DNA of 64,000 nt from Pseudomonas migulae NBRC 103157 (GCF_002091715.1 NZ_BDAG01000038.1:1-64000), one strand, 5' to 3'. Numbered from the stretch's first letter, positions 15,510-25,284 are shown. Notes: generated by a model from the letters alone, not told the origin. Numbers and translations: made by a program.

Positions 15510-17282
15510 TCAGCGCCGATCTGTCAGATACGCACGCCACCCACCCAGATGACTGATATCCACCGCCCCCTCCAATCCATATTGCTCACAGATAAAGCCA
15601 CTCTCCCAACGCCCATCCGCCAGTTGCACCTTGCCCAATCCCAACGGCGCCGGAATTCCGGTCAGGAACGACCCCAGCTCACGGCTCGGCAATTCCCAGA
15701 CCTCCACTGCAATCGCCACACCGCCGTCCTTCACCCGCACCATCCCCGGACGAAACGGCGGACCACCGGCCAGTGCATACAGCTGATAGTCCGGCGAACT
15801 GAACGTCGATTCGACCAGCGTCGCGCCGCGCTGCTTCAGTTGCCAGTTCAGCGCCAATCCATCCAGGTGCGCACCGCACACCACCAACCTTGCGCGGTCA
15901 TTGCGGGCGACTGCCGACGATGTAGGCGCATCCGAACGACGCTGAAACGCATCCGCCACGCTCAATAAGTACTGATCGGTAAACGCCCGACCAAACACCG
16001 TCACACCCCACGGCAAACCATTGCCCATGAACCCGCTCGGCACGGCGACGGCGGCGTAGTCGAGCAGGTTCATGAAGTTGGTGTAGTAACCCAGTTCCGA
16101 ATTGCGCAGCACCGGTTCAGCCTCAAGTTCGGCCAGCGTCACGGGACGGCCGAGGGTTGGCGTGACCACACAATCGAGTCCTTCCAGCGCCTTGTCGCAC
16201 AGCGCCTTCAAGGCTTGCAACCGATACTGCGCGCGGAACGTTTGCACGCCGCTCACCGCTGGCGCCTTGGCCAACACGGCGAGAATCACCGGCAACACCG
16301 CTTGAGGATTCTGTTCCATCAATTCGCCCGCAACGCTGTAGCGCTCCGCCACCCACGGGCCTTCGTAAAGCAAACGCGCGGCTTCGAGAAACGGCGACAT
16401 ATCCAGATCCACCGCTTCACCGCCCAGCGCCTTGAGCTGATCGATGGCGTCTCCAAACAACAGCGGACCTTCAGGGCAACCGAAGAACTCCAGGTCCTGC
16501 GCACGCGGCACGCCGAAGCGGAAGGGACGCGGAGTGCCAAACGCCGAGCCGTCATTCCACAGTGGATTATTGCGGCTGTACTCATCTCGCGGATCGAGGT
16601 GTGCGGTGAGCGCCAGCAACTGGCTCGCCTCCCGCGCCGTCGCGGTAAACGTCGTGACGCAATCGAGCGTCCGGCACGCTGGCACCACACCTGCCGTCGA
16701 GATCAGCCCCTTGGTGGCTTTCATCCCCACCAGATTGTTCAGCGCCGCCGGCACGCGCCCGGAACCTGCGGTGTCCGTGCCCAACGAAAAACTCGCCACT
16801 CCCAGCGCCACTGCCAGCGAAGACCCGGCGCTGGAACCACCCGACGGATACTCCGGCAACACGCTGTTCGGGCAGGCTCCATACGGTGAGCGACTGCCGT
16901 TGAGCCCGGTGGCGAACTGATCGAGATTGGTCTTGCCCAGCGGAATCGCGCCCAGCGCCAGCAACTGCTCGACGATGGTCGCCGACTGCTGCGGCACATA
17001 GGCAAACGCCGGGCACGCCGCGGTGGTCGGAATGCCGGCCAGATCGATGTTGTCCTTGATCGCGAACGGCACGCCGTACAGCGGCAGGCTGTCGATGTCC
17101 TGACCGTCGAGCGCGGCGAGGTACGGTTCCAGTTCTTCAACACTGAGCAAATGAATGAACAGGTGATAGTCGGGGTTCAGCGCGGCGGCTTTGTCGCGCA
17201 GGCTCAGCAGCAGTTGTCGCGGTGTGGTGTGGCCTTCACGGTAAGCACTGCGCAGGGCGTCGAGTTGCAGATTGATCGTCAT
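15510..17282 (-). CDS. atzF: Allophanate hydrolase
   Basis: A 590-residue amidase-signature enzyme that splits allophanate to two NH3 and two CO2. The catalytic triad is visible as Lys76 (FAIKDN), Ser150 (SGGSSAGSS) and Ser174 (TDTAGSGRVP). The C-terminal domain (about 460-590, VVCGAHLDGLALNWQL, starting after the amidase fold) is the one found in AtzF/DUR1-type hydrolases that completes decarboxylation. It starts 24 bases after the carboxylase gene, so it is the last step of the same pathway and probably the same transcript. Confidence 0.93.
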   Translation of the reverse strand: MTINLQLDALRSAYREGHTTPRQLLLSLRDKAAALNPDYHLFIHLLSVEELEPYLAALDGQDIDSLPLYGVPFAIKDNIDLAGIPTTAACPAFAYVPQQSATIVEQLLALGAIPLGKTNLDQFATGLNGSRSPYGACPNSVLPEYPSGGSSAGSSLAVALGVASFSLGTDTAGSGRVPAALNNLVGMKATKGLISTAGVVPACRTLDCVTTFTATAREASQLLALTAHLDPRDEYSRNNPLWNDGSAFGTPRPFRFGVPRAQDLEFFGCPEGPLLFGDAIDQLKALGGEAVDLDMSPFLEAARLLYEGPWVAERYSVAGELMEQNPQAVLPVILAVLAKAPAVSGVQTFRAQYRLQALKALCDKALEGLDCVVTPTLGRPVTLAELEAEPVLRNSELGYYTNFMNLLDYAAVAVPSGFMGNGLPWGVTVFGRAFTDQYLLSVADAFQRRSDAPTSSAVARNDRARLVVCGAHLDGLALNWQLKQRGATLVESTFSSPDYQLYALAGGPPFRPGMVRVKDGGVAIAVEVWELPSRELGSFLTGIPAPLGLGKVQLADGRWESGFICEQYGLEGAVDISHLGGWRAYLTDRR

Positions 17283-17306
17283 GGCGTTAATCCTTTTTCA
17301 AATGGT

Positions 17307-20300
17307 TCAGTCGAGTTCCAGCACCACGACGCGCTGTCCGGCGCGCACCGCCGAACCCGGTTGCACGCGGATCTCGCGCACCACGCCGGCCATGGGCGCG
17401 AGCAGCGGAATTTCCATCTTCATCGACTCCAGAATCACCAGCACATCACCGGCGGCCACGCGGCTGCCGGTCTGCACCTGAACCTGCCAGAGGTTGCCGG
17501 CGATGTGGCTGTCGACGCTCATTTCACCACTGGCCAGTGGTGCGTCTTCAGTCGTTTCCGGTGCCGGCTCTTCACTGTCGTAATGCGCCTGGCCGCTGGC
17601 GATCCAGCGCTCGCGCTCGGCGTTGAACGCGCCTTGTTGCTGCTCGCGAAACGTGGCAATGGTCTCGGCTTCTTTCGCCAGGAACGCCTGGTAATCCGCG
17701 AGGTTCAACTGGCTGTGTTCGATGTTCAGATCGAAGCGCCCGAGCGGGAAATCCCGGCGGATGCGCAGCAGTTCATCGGCGCTCACCGGGTAGAAGCGGA
17801 TCTGATCGAAGAAGCGCAGCAGCCACGGTTTGCCATCGAACGCGGCGACTTCGCGGTAGCGGTTCCACATCTGCAACGTACGACCGACGAACTGATAACC
17901 GCCGGGACCTTCCATGCCGTACACGCACATGTAGGCGCCACCGATGCCCACCGAGTTTTCCGCGGTCCAGGTGCGGGCCGGGTTGTACTTGGTGGTCACC
18001 AGGCGGTGGCGCGGGTCGAGCGGCGTGGCGACCGGTGCGCCGAGGTAAACGTCGCCCAGGCCCATCACCAGGTAACTGGCATCGAACACTGTGCGCTGTA
18101 CTTCGTCGAGGTTCGGCAGGTCGTTGATGCGGCGGATGAACTCCAGATTGCTCGGGCACCATGGCGCGTCCTTGCGCACGGTGGTCATGTATTTCTCGAT
18201 CGCCAACTGGCAGGCCGGGTCGTCCCAGGACAGCGGCAGATGGACGATGCGCGAGGGGACTTGCAGGTCCTTGGCGGCGCACACCGCGTCCCATTCACCG
18301 GCGACGATGCCGAGCAGATCGGCCAGCGGCAGTTGTTCGGGTTGGTAGTGCACTTGCAGTGAACGGATGCCGGGGGTGAGGTCGATGACACCGTGCAGGT
18401 TTTTGCTTTCCAGGGCTTGCATGAGTGCGTGGGCGCGGAAGCGCAAAACAAGGTCGAGTTCCGGTGCGCCGATCTCCAGCAGAAGATGCGTATCCCCCGA
18501 AAGACGTGCAACCAACCGCGTATCCTCCTGACCCAAATTCAACACCACAGGCGACTGTAGGCGCCGGCTTGCTGGCGATGAAGTGGACGCGGTGTCTATT
18601 AGGGCTCCATCGCCAGCAAGCCGGCTCCTACAAGGGTTCCATTTCAGGGCGAGATTGCGGGCGGTCTGGAGATCGACGGGGAGGAACTGCACTTTGTCCC
18701 CAGCCTTCAATTGCCCCAACTGCCAAAGATCCGCCTCGATCACCGTCACCGGGCACACAAACCCGCCCAGGCTCGGACCGTCCGGCCCGAGAATCACTGG
18801 CATGTCCCCAGTGAAATCCACCGCGCCAATGGCATACGGATTGTCATGAATGTTCGACGGATGCAGCCCCGCCTCACCACCATCAGCACGCACCCATTCC
18901 GGCTTCGGCCCGATCAGCCGCACGCCGGTTCTGCTGGAGTTGAAATGCACTTCCCACTGAGTCGCAAAGAAAGTGCCGATGTAGTTTTCGGTGAAGTATT
19001 CCGGTGCGCCATGCGGGCCGTAGATCACCCGAATTTGCCGCACGGCAGGCAATTCAGCGATTTCAGACAGTTGCTCGCCGACGCTGCGATCAATCAAAGC
19101 AGGCACATGCAACACGTCACCTGCGCGCAACGCCCGACCACCATGCCCGCCAAACTGGCCAAGGGTGAAGGTACTTTTACTGCCCAGATAATCCGGCACC
19201 TGCAGACCGCCGCGCAGGCACAGATAACTGCGAGCGCCCGCACCGGCAATCGTCCCGAGACTTAGCGTGGCACCGGCCGGAATCAGCAGCGCCGTGTTCA
19301 TTGCAACCGTTTCACCGTTCAACGCCAGCGGAATCACCGCCCCGGTGACCGCCACCACGGCGTCGCAATTGAAGCGCAGCAACGGCCCGCTCATGGTGAT
19401 TTCCAGCGCGGCGGCACCTGCTTCGTTACCCAGCAAAAGGTTGCCCAAGCGCAGCGCGCGACTGTCCATCGGCCCCGACGGTGGCACGCCCACGGCCCAG
19501 TATCCAAGGCGGCCGGGATAGTCCTGAACACTGGTCTGCGTACCGGCGCTGAGTACTTCAAATGTGTTGGCCTGATAGACCAGATGTTCGAGGCAGCGGG
19601 TCCACGGCTGACCGCTGGCGAACGGCGCATCGAGCAAAATCTGCCGCAGATAATCGCGGTTGGTTTCCACACCGTAGAGCAGGCTATCGCCCAATGCTTG
19701 ATGCAGATCGGCACGCGCTGCTTCGCGGGTCGGCGCCCAGCAAATGACCTTGGCGATCATCGGGTCGAAGTACGGCGGAATCTCGCAACCGGCCTCGACC
19801 CAGGTGTCGATGCGCAGCTGTTTGCCGTCGGCTACGGGGAAATTGACAGCAGTCAGCAAACCGGGGCTCGGCTGAAAATCACGACCCGGGTCTTCCGCAT
19901 ACAGCCGTGCCTGAATCGCATGGCCGTTGGCTTTCAAGCCTTGGCTCAACACGCTCAACGGCGGCAAATCCCCGGCCGCCAGTTCGACCATCCAGCGCAC
20001 CAGGTCCACGCCCCACACCTGTTCGGTGACGCCGTGCTCCACCTGCAGACGGGTGTTCACTTCGAGAAAATAGAAACGCCGGGCCTCACTGTCGAAGACG
20101 AATTCCACGGTGCCGGCGCTGCGGTAATTCACGGCTTTTGCCAGTTTGATCGCAGCGGCGCAAAGCGCCTCCGCCATGCCTTCGGGCAGGTTCGGCGCCG
20201 GGGTTTCTTCAAGGACTTTCTGGTTGCGGCGCTGCACCGAGCAATCGCGTACGCCGAGGGCGATCACTTCACCGCGACCGTCGCCGAACACCTGGACTTC

Positions 20301-20924
20301 CAGGTGCCGTGCGCGCTGGATGTACTTCTCGATGAACACCCCGGCGTCACTGAAATTGTTCTGGCCGAGGCGTTTCACCGCTTCAAAGGATTCGCTCAAC
20401 TCGGCCGCACTGCGGCACACGCGCATGCCGATGCCGCCACCGCCTGCGGTGCTTTTGAGCATCACCGGGTAGCCGACCTGTTCGCCGGCGATCAGCGCCG
20501 CGTCGAGGCTGTCGAGCAACTCGGTGCCTTCGAGCATCGGCACGCCGTGTTGCTTGGCCAATGCGCGCGCGGTGTGTTTGAGGCCGAACACGCGCAGTTG
20601 TTCTGGCGTCGGGCCGATGAAGGCGATGTCGGCAGCTGCGCAGGCTTCGGCGAACGCGGCGTTCTCCGAAAGGAAACCGTAGCCGGGATGGATCGCCGTG
20701 GCGCCGGTGGCTTTGGCGATGGCGAGGATTTTGTCGACCGCCAGATAGGTGCCGGCCGCCGCGCCTTCACCGAGGCTGTGGGCTTCATCGGCTTGCAGAA
20801 TGTGCAGGCTCGCGGCATCGGCTTCGGAGTACACGGCGACGCCGTTGACGTGCAGCTCACGCAGGGTGCGCAGGATGCGGCAGGCAATGGCGCCACGGTT
20901 GGCAATCAGGACTTTTTCGAACAT
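17307..20924 (-). CDS. Biotin-dependent urea/guanidine carboxylase
   Basis: A 1205-residue ATP- and biotin-dependent carboxylase. The order is biotin carboxylase (1-450; ATP loop GGGGIGMRVC), a KipA/PxpC-like domain (about 460-760), a KipI/PxpB-like domain (about 795-1010), and a C-terminal biotinyl domain with Lys1169 in ESMKMEIP. These enzymes carboxylate urea or guanidine. The guanidine-I riboswitch and DUF1989 partners make guanidine carboxylase the better reading (inference). Residues about 764-790 (around CRSRLAGDGALIDTASTSS) are encoded by an in-frame REP doublet between the KipA- and KipI-like parts, so this linker is not ancestral. Confidence 0.9.
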   Translation of the reverse strand: MFEKVLIANRGAIACRILRTLRELHVNGVAVYSEADAASLHILQADEAHSLGEGAAAGTYLAVDKILAIAKATGATAIHPGYGFLSENAAFAEACAAADIAFIGPTPEQLRVFGLKHTARALAKQHGVPMLEGTELLDSLDAALIAGEQVGYPVMLKSTAGGGGIGMRVCRSAAELSESFEAVKRLGQNNFSDAGVFIEKYIQRARHLEVQVFGDGRGEVIALGVRDCSVQRRNQKVLEETPAPNLPEGMAEALCAAAIKLAKAVNYRSAGTVEFVFDSEARRFYFLEVNTRLQVEHGVTEQVWGVDLVRWMVELAAGDLPPLSVLSQGLKANGHAIQARLYAEDPGRDFQPSPGLLTAVNFPVADGKQLRIDTWVEAGCEIPPYFDPMIAKVICWAPTREAARADLHQALGDSLLYGVETNRDYLRQILLDAPFASGQPWTRCLEHLVYQANTFEVLSAGTQTSVQDYPGRLGYWAVGVPPSGPMDSRALRLGNLLLGNEAGAAALEITMSGPLLRFNCDAVVAVTGAVIPLALNGETVAMNTALLIPAGATLSLGTIAGAGARSYLCLRGGLQVPDYLGSKSTFTLGQFGGHGGRALRAGDVLHVPALIDRSVGEQLSEIAELPAVRQIRVIYGPHGAPEYFTENYIGTFFATQWEVHFNSSRTGVRLIGPKPEWVRADGGEAGLHPSNIHDNPYAIGAVDFTGDMPVILGPDGPSLGGFVCPVTVIEADLWQLGQLKAGDKVQFLPVDLQTARNLALKWNPCRSRLAGDGALIDTASTSSPASRRLQSPVVLNLGQEDTRLVARLSGDTHLLLEIGAPELDLVLRFRAHALMQALESKNLHGVIDLTPGIRSLQVHYQPEQLPLADLLGIVAGEWDAVCAAKDLQVPSRIVHLPLSWDDPACQLAIEKYMTTVRKDAPWCPSNLEFIRRINDLPNLDEVQRTVFDASYLVMGLGDVYLGAPVATPLDPRHRLVTTKYNPARTWTAENSVGIGGAYMCVYGMEGPGGYQFVGRTLQMWNRYREVAAFDGKPWLLRFFDQIRFYPVSADELLRIRRDFPLGRFDLNIEHSQLNLADYQAFLAKEAETIATFREQQQGAFNAERERWIASGQAHYDSEEPAPETTEDAPLASGEMSVDSHIAGNLWQVQVQTGSRVAAGDVLVILESMKMEIPLLAPMAGVVREIRVQPGSAVRAGQRVVVLELD
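18557..18632. repeat. REP doublet inside the carboxylase gene
   Basis: TGTAGGCGCCGGCTTGCTGG at 18557 and CCAGCAAGCCGGCTCCTACA ending 18632 are inverse REP arms about 25 bases apart. The 76-base block adds no stop and keeps the reading frame. Confidence 0.85.
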
Positions 20925-21029
20925 GGCATAGACCCCGGAGGGGATGCGGGCCGTCCCGCAGTTTTTCGTTGGGCGCCGGGGTCGTCCCCGACGGCAGATT
21001 CACTTGTCTTCAGAACGCCACCGAACCCC

Positions 21030-21119
21030 TGTGGGGGCGGGCTTGCTCGCGATGGGGCCAGTACATTCGAGATTGATGTCGACTGACACTCCACAATCGC
21101 GAGCAAGCCCGCTCCCACA
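21030..21119. repeat. REP doublet
   Basis: TGTGGGGGCGGGCTTGCTCG at 21030 and CGAGCAAGCCCGCTCCCACA ending 21119, in the 277-base gap between the carboxylase and the DUF1989 genes. A transcript crossing it would form a strong hairpin. Confidence 0.85.
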
Positions 21120-21201
21120 TTGGGTTTGTGGTGTTTTTACTTTTTGAGGCACTGGCCTGAGCGGGCCTGACACAAGGCATACAGCCAGCGGCGTAAACGA
21201 C

Positions 21202-21843
21202 TCAGTTCCATACCAGTAACTCCGCAGGCGTAGGGTTGTAGGCATTGCACGGATTGTTCAGCTGCGGACAGTTTGAAATCAGCACGATCACATCCATCTC
21301 CGCCCGCAGATCAACGTACTTGCCCGGCGCCGAAATCCCGTCTTCAAACGTCAGCCCGCCATCCGCCGTGACCGGCACGTTCATGAAGAAATTGATGTTC
21401 GGCCCGATGTCGCCCTTGCCCAGTCGCCCGTCGTGGACGCAGGCGCGCAGGTAGTTGTCGCGGCAGCTGTGCATGTAGCGTTTTTCCAGCGCGTAACGCA
21501 CGGTGTTGCTCTCTTGCGCGCAGGCACCGCCGAGGGTGTCGTGGCGGCCGCAGGTGTCGGCGACGATGGTCAGCATCGGTTTGCCGAGGTTGGAATACAG
21601 CACGCTGCCGGTGCTCAGGTAGACGCTGTTTTGCCGGCGCAAAGTGCGTTGCACGTCGTAGCGTTCTTTCGGGTTGGCGACGCTGTAGAACAAGGTATCG
21701 ACGGCCTGATTGCCTTCCAGATCGAGGATACGCAAGGTCTGGCCGGCCTTGACTTCCATCAGCCACGGTTCACCGGCGGGGATGGTGGCGCGATAGACCG
21801 CCGTTTCCGGATGCTTTTGAGCGGTAGCGATTGCGAGTGACAT
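21202..21843 (-). CDS. DUF1989 protein, carboxyguanidine deiminase subunit (UAAP2 type)
   Basis: A 213-residue member of DUF1989, long called urea carboxylase-associated protein 2. In guanidine-degrading bacteria two such proteins form carboxyguanidine deiminase (CgdA/CgdB), giving allophanate and ammonia. Features seen are GNQAVDTLFYSVANPKERYD, TCGRHDTLGGACAQESN and the terminal NCPQLNNPCNAYNPTP. It follows its partner by 11 bases and precedes the carboxylase. Subunit naming is left open because the two cannot be assigned to A or B with certainty. Confidence 0.85.
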   Translation of the reverse strand: MSLAIATAQKHPETAVYRATIPAGEPWLMEVKAGQTLRILDLEGNQAVDTLFYSVANPKERYDVQRTLRRQNSVYLSTGSVLYSNLGKPMLTIVADTCGRHDTLGGACAQESNTVRYALEKRYMHSCRDNYLRACVHDGRLGKGDIGPNINFFMNVPVTADGGLTFEDGISAPGKYVDLRAEMDVIVLISNCPQLNNPCNAYNPTPAELLVWN

Positions 21844-21854
21844 GGCAGCGATCC

Positions 21855-22580
21855 TCAGGCGAACAGACGGTCGGTGTTGATGAAGCCGCGCTCGTTTTCC
21901 GGGCGCGAGGTGCGACAGTGCTCGGCGACGCTGGCGTCGGCGTTCATCCAGCTCAGCTTCAGTGGTTTCGGTGCGTATTCCGGCGACGGGTCCATCGGAT
22001 GTTGCAGGGCAGTGAGCACCACCAGCGTGTCCATCGGCGCGTACAACTCGATGTAGTCGCCGGCCTTGGAATTGCCTTCGACGAAGTGGAAACCCCCGGC
22101 CTCATCGACATTCACGCGGCTGAACAGGTTAAGGGTCATCAGCAGGTCCGACAGGCCCAGCCCCCACTTGCCCAGTTCCACCAACAGGTTGTCGGTGCCG
22201 TTGCGGAAGAAGCCGTTGCGCAGTTCCTGATAGCGGCCTGCGCCGTATTTTTGCGCGACTTCCTCAGCGCAGAGCACGCCGCCGAGGCTGTCACTCCAAC
22301 CGCAGGTGTCGGCGGTTATTGCCGCCAGCACCCGGCCCATGTCCGAGTAGAGACAATGGCCAGTGGTGAGCTTGGCGGTGTGTTGGCATTTGAGGCTGTC
22401 GGGCAGGTTCAGGCGTTCGGTTTTTTCGTTGGCATTGAGCAGCGTCAGGCTGACGTTGGCGCCGCCGCGCAGGTCGGTGAGACGCAGCAGTTGGCCGCGT
22501 TTCAGGACGAACGAACGATGGCCGCCACCGGGGAGTATTTCTTCGGCGAAGGGAGGGAACAGTTGGGTCGAATCAGTCAT
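21855..22580 (-). CDS. DUF1989 protein, carboxyguanidine deiminase subunit (UAAP1 type)
   Basis: A 241-residue DUF1989 protein, the partner of the gene at 21202-21843. Shared features are LRGGANVSLTLLNANEKTER near the N-terminus, TCGWSDSLGGVLCAEE in the middle, and LQHPMDPSPEYAPKPLKL near the end, the UAAP1 signature. Expected role: half of the heteromeric deiminase that converts carboxyguanidine to allophanate. It begins 12 bases after the ABC ATPase stop, which places it in the riboswitch-controlled transcript. Confidence 0.85.
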   Translation of the reverse strand: MTDSTQLFPPFAEEILPGGGHRSFVLKRGQLLRLTDLRGGANVSLTLLNANEKTERLNLPDSLKCQHTAKLTTGHCLYSDMGRVLAAITADTCGWSDSLGGVLCAEEVAQKYGAGRYQELRNGFFRNGTDNLLVELGKWGLGLSDLLMTLNLFSRVNVDEAGGFHFVEGNSKAGDYIELYAPMDTLVVLTALQHPMDPSPEYAPKPLKLSWMNADASVAEHCRTSRPENERGFINTDRLFA

Positions 22581-22592
22581 GTGCAGATTCCT

Positions 22593-23381
22593 CTAAGCGA
22601 TACGAAGCGTGCCTGCCAGCTCAGCCGGCAAGGCATCGACGGCTTTGCTGTGGGCGCGGCGGTCGCTGTTCAAAGGGATGTCGTAGGTGATGCGCGCGCC
22701 ATAGGCGCCGGGGGCGTGCGGGTCGACGCGGACCTTGTCGAAGACCAGCAAACGGGTGCCGAGGCTGAAACCTTCGGACAGGTCATGGGTGACCATGAAC
22801 ACCGTCAGTCGCGTCTCGCGCCACAGCTCCAGCAACAAGGCGTGCATGTCTTTGCGGATGCCCGGATCGAGGGCGCCGAACGGTTCGTCGAGCAGCAACA
22901 CGCGGGGTTTCATGATCAACGCCTGGGCGATGGCCAACCGTTGTTGCATGCCGCCGGAGAGCTGCGCCGGGTACTTGTCCAGCGAGTGGCCGAGCCCCAC
23001 TTTGTGCAGCAGCACCGAGGCCTGTTCTCGCGCCTCTTTTTTAGCGCTGCCGAACAACCGCCCAAGCAACGGCGAGCATGGCAGTTCGAGGCCGAGGGCG
23101 ACGTTGTCCAGCACCGTCAGGTGCGGGAACACCGAGTAGCGCTGGAACACCACGCCACGGCTCGAATCCGGTTCGCCGGCCAGCGTTTGACCGTCCAACA
23201 AAATCTCGCCGCGACTGGCGCGCTCCTGACCGAGTAGCAGTCGAAGGAAGGTGGATTTGCCACAACCCGATGCGCCGACCAGGGTGCAGAACTCACCTTC
23301 GTTGACGTTCAGGTTCAAACCTTCGAGCACCACCTGATCGGCGTATTGCTGCCAGACGTTTTTTACCGTGATGAAGCTCAT
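22593..23381 (-). CDS. ABC transporter ATP-binding protein (NitT/TauT type)
   Basis: A 262-residue ATPase with Walker A GASGCGKST, signature LSGGMQQR and Walker B VLLLDEPFGALD, in the nitrate/taurine/urea-type uptake branch. It powers uptake by the permease at 23378-24193, whose stop it overlaps by four bases. With the riboswitch upstream, the likely cargo is guanidine or a related nitrogen compound. Confidence 0.9.
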   Translation of the reverse strand: MSFITVKNVWQQYADQVVLEGLNLNVNEGEFCTLVGASGCGKSTFLRLLLGQERASRGEILLDGQTLAGEPDSSRGVVFQRYSVFPHLTVLDNVALGLELPCSPLLGRLFGSAKKEAREQASVLLHKVGLGHSLDKYPAQLSGGMQQRLAIAQALIMKPRVLLLDEPFGALDPGIRKDMHALLLELWRETRLTVFMVTHDLSEGFSLGTRLLVFDKVRVDPHAPGAYGARITYDIPLNSDRRAHSKAVDALPAELAGTLRIA

Positions 23382-24193
23382 GCGCGGGCTCCTTCATACC
23401 AGGGGAACGCGCGCTGGGTCAGGCGCTTCAGGCCCCAGTCCATCAGCCAGGCGAGCAGGGTGATCCACACCACGTACGGCAGAATCACATCCATCGCCAG
23501 GTAACGACGCACCAGGAAAATCCGGTAACCGAGGCCGTCGGTGGAAGCGATGGCTTCGGCAGCGATCAGGAACAACCACGCCGAACCGAGCATCAGCCGC
23601 AGCGAGATCAGCAGGCGCGGCAGCAATTGCGGCAGCACCACACGCAGCATCAGCGTCCAGGTTGAAGCGCCGAGGGTCTGGGCCTTTATCAGCAATTCCA
23701 CCGGAATTTCCCGGGCGCGCTGTTCCAGATCCCGCGCCAGGCACGGGGTGATGCCGATCACGATCAGCATCACTTTCGACAATTCCCCCAGCCCGAAGAC
23801 GATGAACAGAATCGGCAGGATCGCCAGCGGCGGCACCATCGACAGCACTGTCAGCAGCGGCGACAGCGGCGCGCCAAACAGCGGCAACGTCCCGGCGGCG
23901 ATGCCCAGGCACAGCCCGGCCAGTGCGCTGATGCCGAGACCGATCGCGAGCCGGCGCAAACTGGACGCGGTGTCTTGCCACAGCACGTATTCGCCGGTGC
24001 GACTGTCGGCGGTGAACGCCAGGCGCTTCACCGCGTCGGTCATCTGCACCGCGCTCGGCAACAGTTTGTCGTTGGGGTTATCCGTCAGCCGCTCGGCCGA
24101 GCCCATGAAGTAGGCGAACAGCACCAGGGCGAACGGCAAGATCACCAACAACAGGCGACTCGGACGATCCGGGTGGCGATTGATCAGGCGCAT
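23378..24193 (-). CDS. ABC transporter permease
   Basis: A 271-residue inner-membrane permease of the BPD_transp_1 type with about six membrane spans. The coupling loop is around ELLIKAQTLGASTWTLMLRVVLPQLLP (EAA-like motif). One permease gene only, so it probably acts as a homodimer. It overlaps the ATPase gene (ATGA) and starts 15 bases after the binding-protein gene. Confidence 0.9.
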   Translation of the reverse strand: MRLINRHPDRPSRLLLVILPFALVLFAYFMGSAERLTDNPNDKLLPSAVQMTDAVKRLAFTADSRTGEYVLWQDTASSLRRLAIGLGISALAGLCLGIAAGTLPLFGAPLSPLLTVLSMVPPLAILPILFIVFGLGELSKVMLIVIGITPCLARDLEQRAREIPVELLIKAQTLGASTWTLMLRVVLPQLLPRLLISLRLMLGSAWLFLIAAEAIASTDGLGYRIFLVRRYLAMDVILPYVVWITLLAWLMDWGLKRLTQRAFPWYEGARA

Positions 24194-24208
24194 GGCCAGT
24201 TCCTCTTC

Positions 24209-25276
24209 TTACAGCTTGGCGTCGGCGGCCATCTGCACGTAACTCGGGTCGAAGCGCAGCTTGAGGTTGGTCTTGTCGCCGCTGGTCACGCCATTGGCGA
24301 AGGCCATGCCGACGGCGCTGGTGTCCTTGGCGCCTTCACCGAGCAAGCCGTGCTGAAAGGAGAACTCGGCGACCTTGCGCATGGTCTCCGGCAGTTGCTT
24401 GCTGGTGGCGAACCCCAGGGCTTCTTTCGGCGTGGCGAACAATTTGGTGGTGTCGAGCTGCGCCTGGAAACCTGCGAGGTCGGTGCCAGACGCTTTGGCC
24501 ATGTGTTCGAGGGCCGCCTTGCTGGCCGCGTTTTTCGCGTTCATCAACTCGACCACTTCGAACCAGGCGCCGGTCAGCGCTTTGCCCAGGGCAGGGTTGT
24601 CTTTGAGGGTGGCGCTGTTGACCACCATCATGTCCATGATTTCGCCGGGGATCTGGCTGGAATTGAAGACTTCGGTCACGCCGGGCTTGGCCTTGATGTC
24701 GGAGAGCATCGGGTTCCAGGTGGTGACGGCGTTGACCTGGTCGGTGTTGAACGCCGCCGAGATGTCGGCGTCGGAGGTGTTGACCACTTTCAGGTCTTTC
24801 TCGGTGAGGTCCACCGAATCCAGTGCCCGAGCCAGCAAGTAGTGGGAAACCGACAGCTCGACGAGATTGACGTCCATGCCCTTGAGGTCGCTGACTTTCT
24901 TGCCGTCGCCCTTGAGCACGATGCCGTCGTTGCCGTTGGAGAAGTCGCTGACGATCAGCGCGGTGCTGTCCACGCCACCGGCTGCCGGAATGGTCAGCGC
25001 GTCCATGTTGGTCATGGTGCAGCCGTCGAACTGGCCGGCGGTGTATTGGTTGATGGATTCGACGTAGTCATTGAGCTGCACCACATCAATCTTGATGCCG
25101 TACTTTTTCGCCCATTTGTCGACGATGCCTTGGCTGCCGGCGTACTCCCAGGGCATCCAACCGGCGTAGATGGTCCAGCAGACGCTGAAATGGTCTTTTT
25201 GCGCAGCCTGGGACGAAACGCTCACGAAGGCTGCGAACGCAGCGGCGAGGAGGGCGGGTAAACGAAGCTTGAGCAT
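24209..25276 (-). CDS. Periplasmic substrate-binding protein
   Basis: A 355-residue NMT1/TauA-like binding protein with a signal peptide (cleavage near SSQAAQ). HFSVCWTIYAGWMPWEYAG begins the mature domain; TMTNMDALTIPAAGGVD and TTWNPMLSDIKAKPGVTEV are typical of the urea/guanidine-locus members. It is the first gene behind the guanidine-I riboswitch. Its ribosome site GGAG (plus CTCC at 25285-25288) lies in a segment that pairs with the aptamer. Confidence 0.9.
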   Translation of the reverse strand: MLKLRLPALLAAAFAAFVSVSSQAAQKDHFSVCWTIYAGWMPWEYAGSQGIVDKWAKKYGIKIDVVQLNDYVESINQYTAGQFDGCTMTNMDALTIPAAGGVDSTALIVSDFSNGNDGIVLKGDGKKVSDLKGMDVNLVELSVSHYLLARALDSVDLTEKDLKVVNTSDADISAAFNTDQVNAVTTWNPMLSDIKAKPGVTEVFNSSQIPGEIMDMMVVNSATLKDNPALGKALTGAWFEVVELMNAKNAASKAALEHMAKASGTDLAGFQAQLDTTKLFATPKEALGFATSKQLPETMRKVAEFSFQHGLLGEGAKDTSAVGMAFANGVTSGDKTNLKLRFDPSYVQMAADAKL

Positions 25277-25284
25277 GGGTGGTT

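Noticed and set aside
16215..16889. Arg/His-rich plus-strand frame opposite allophanate hydrolase
   Set aside because: Composition is an artefact of reading a GC-rich gene antisense.
17307..20924. Possible split of the large carboxylase into separate accC/kipI/kipA genes by the REP
   Set aside because: The REP keeps the frame and the domain order and total length match single-chain carboxylases.
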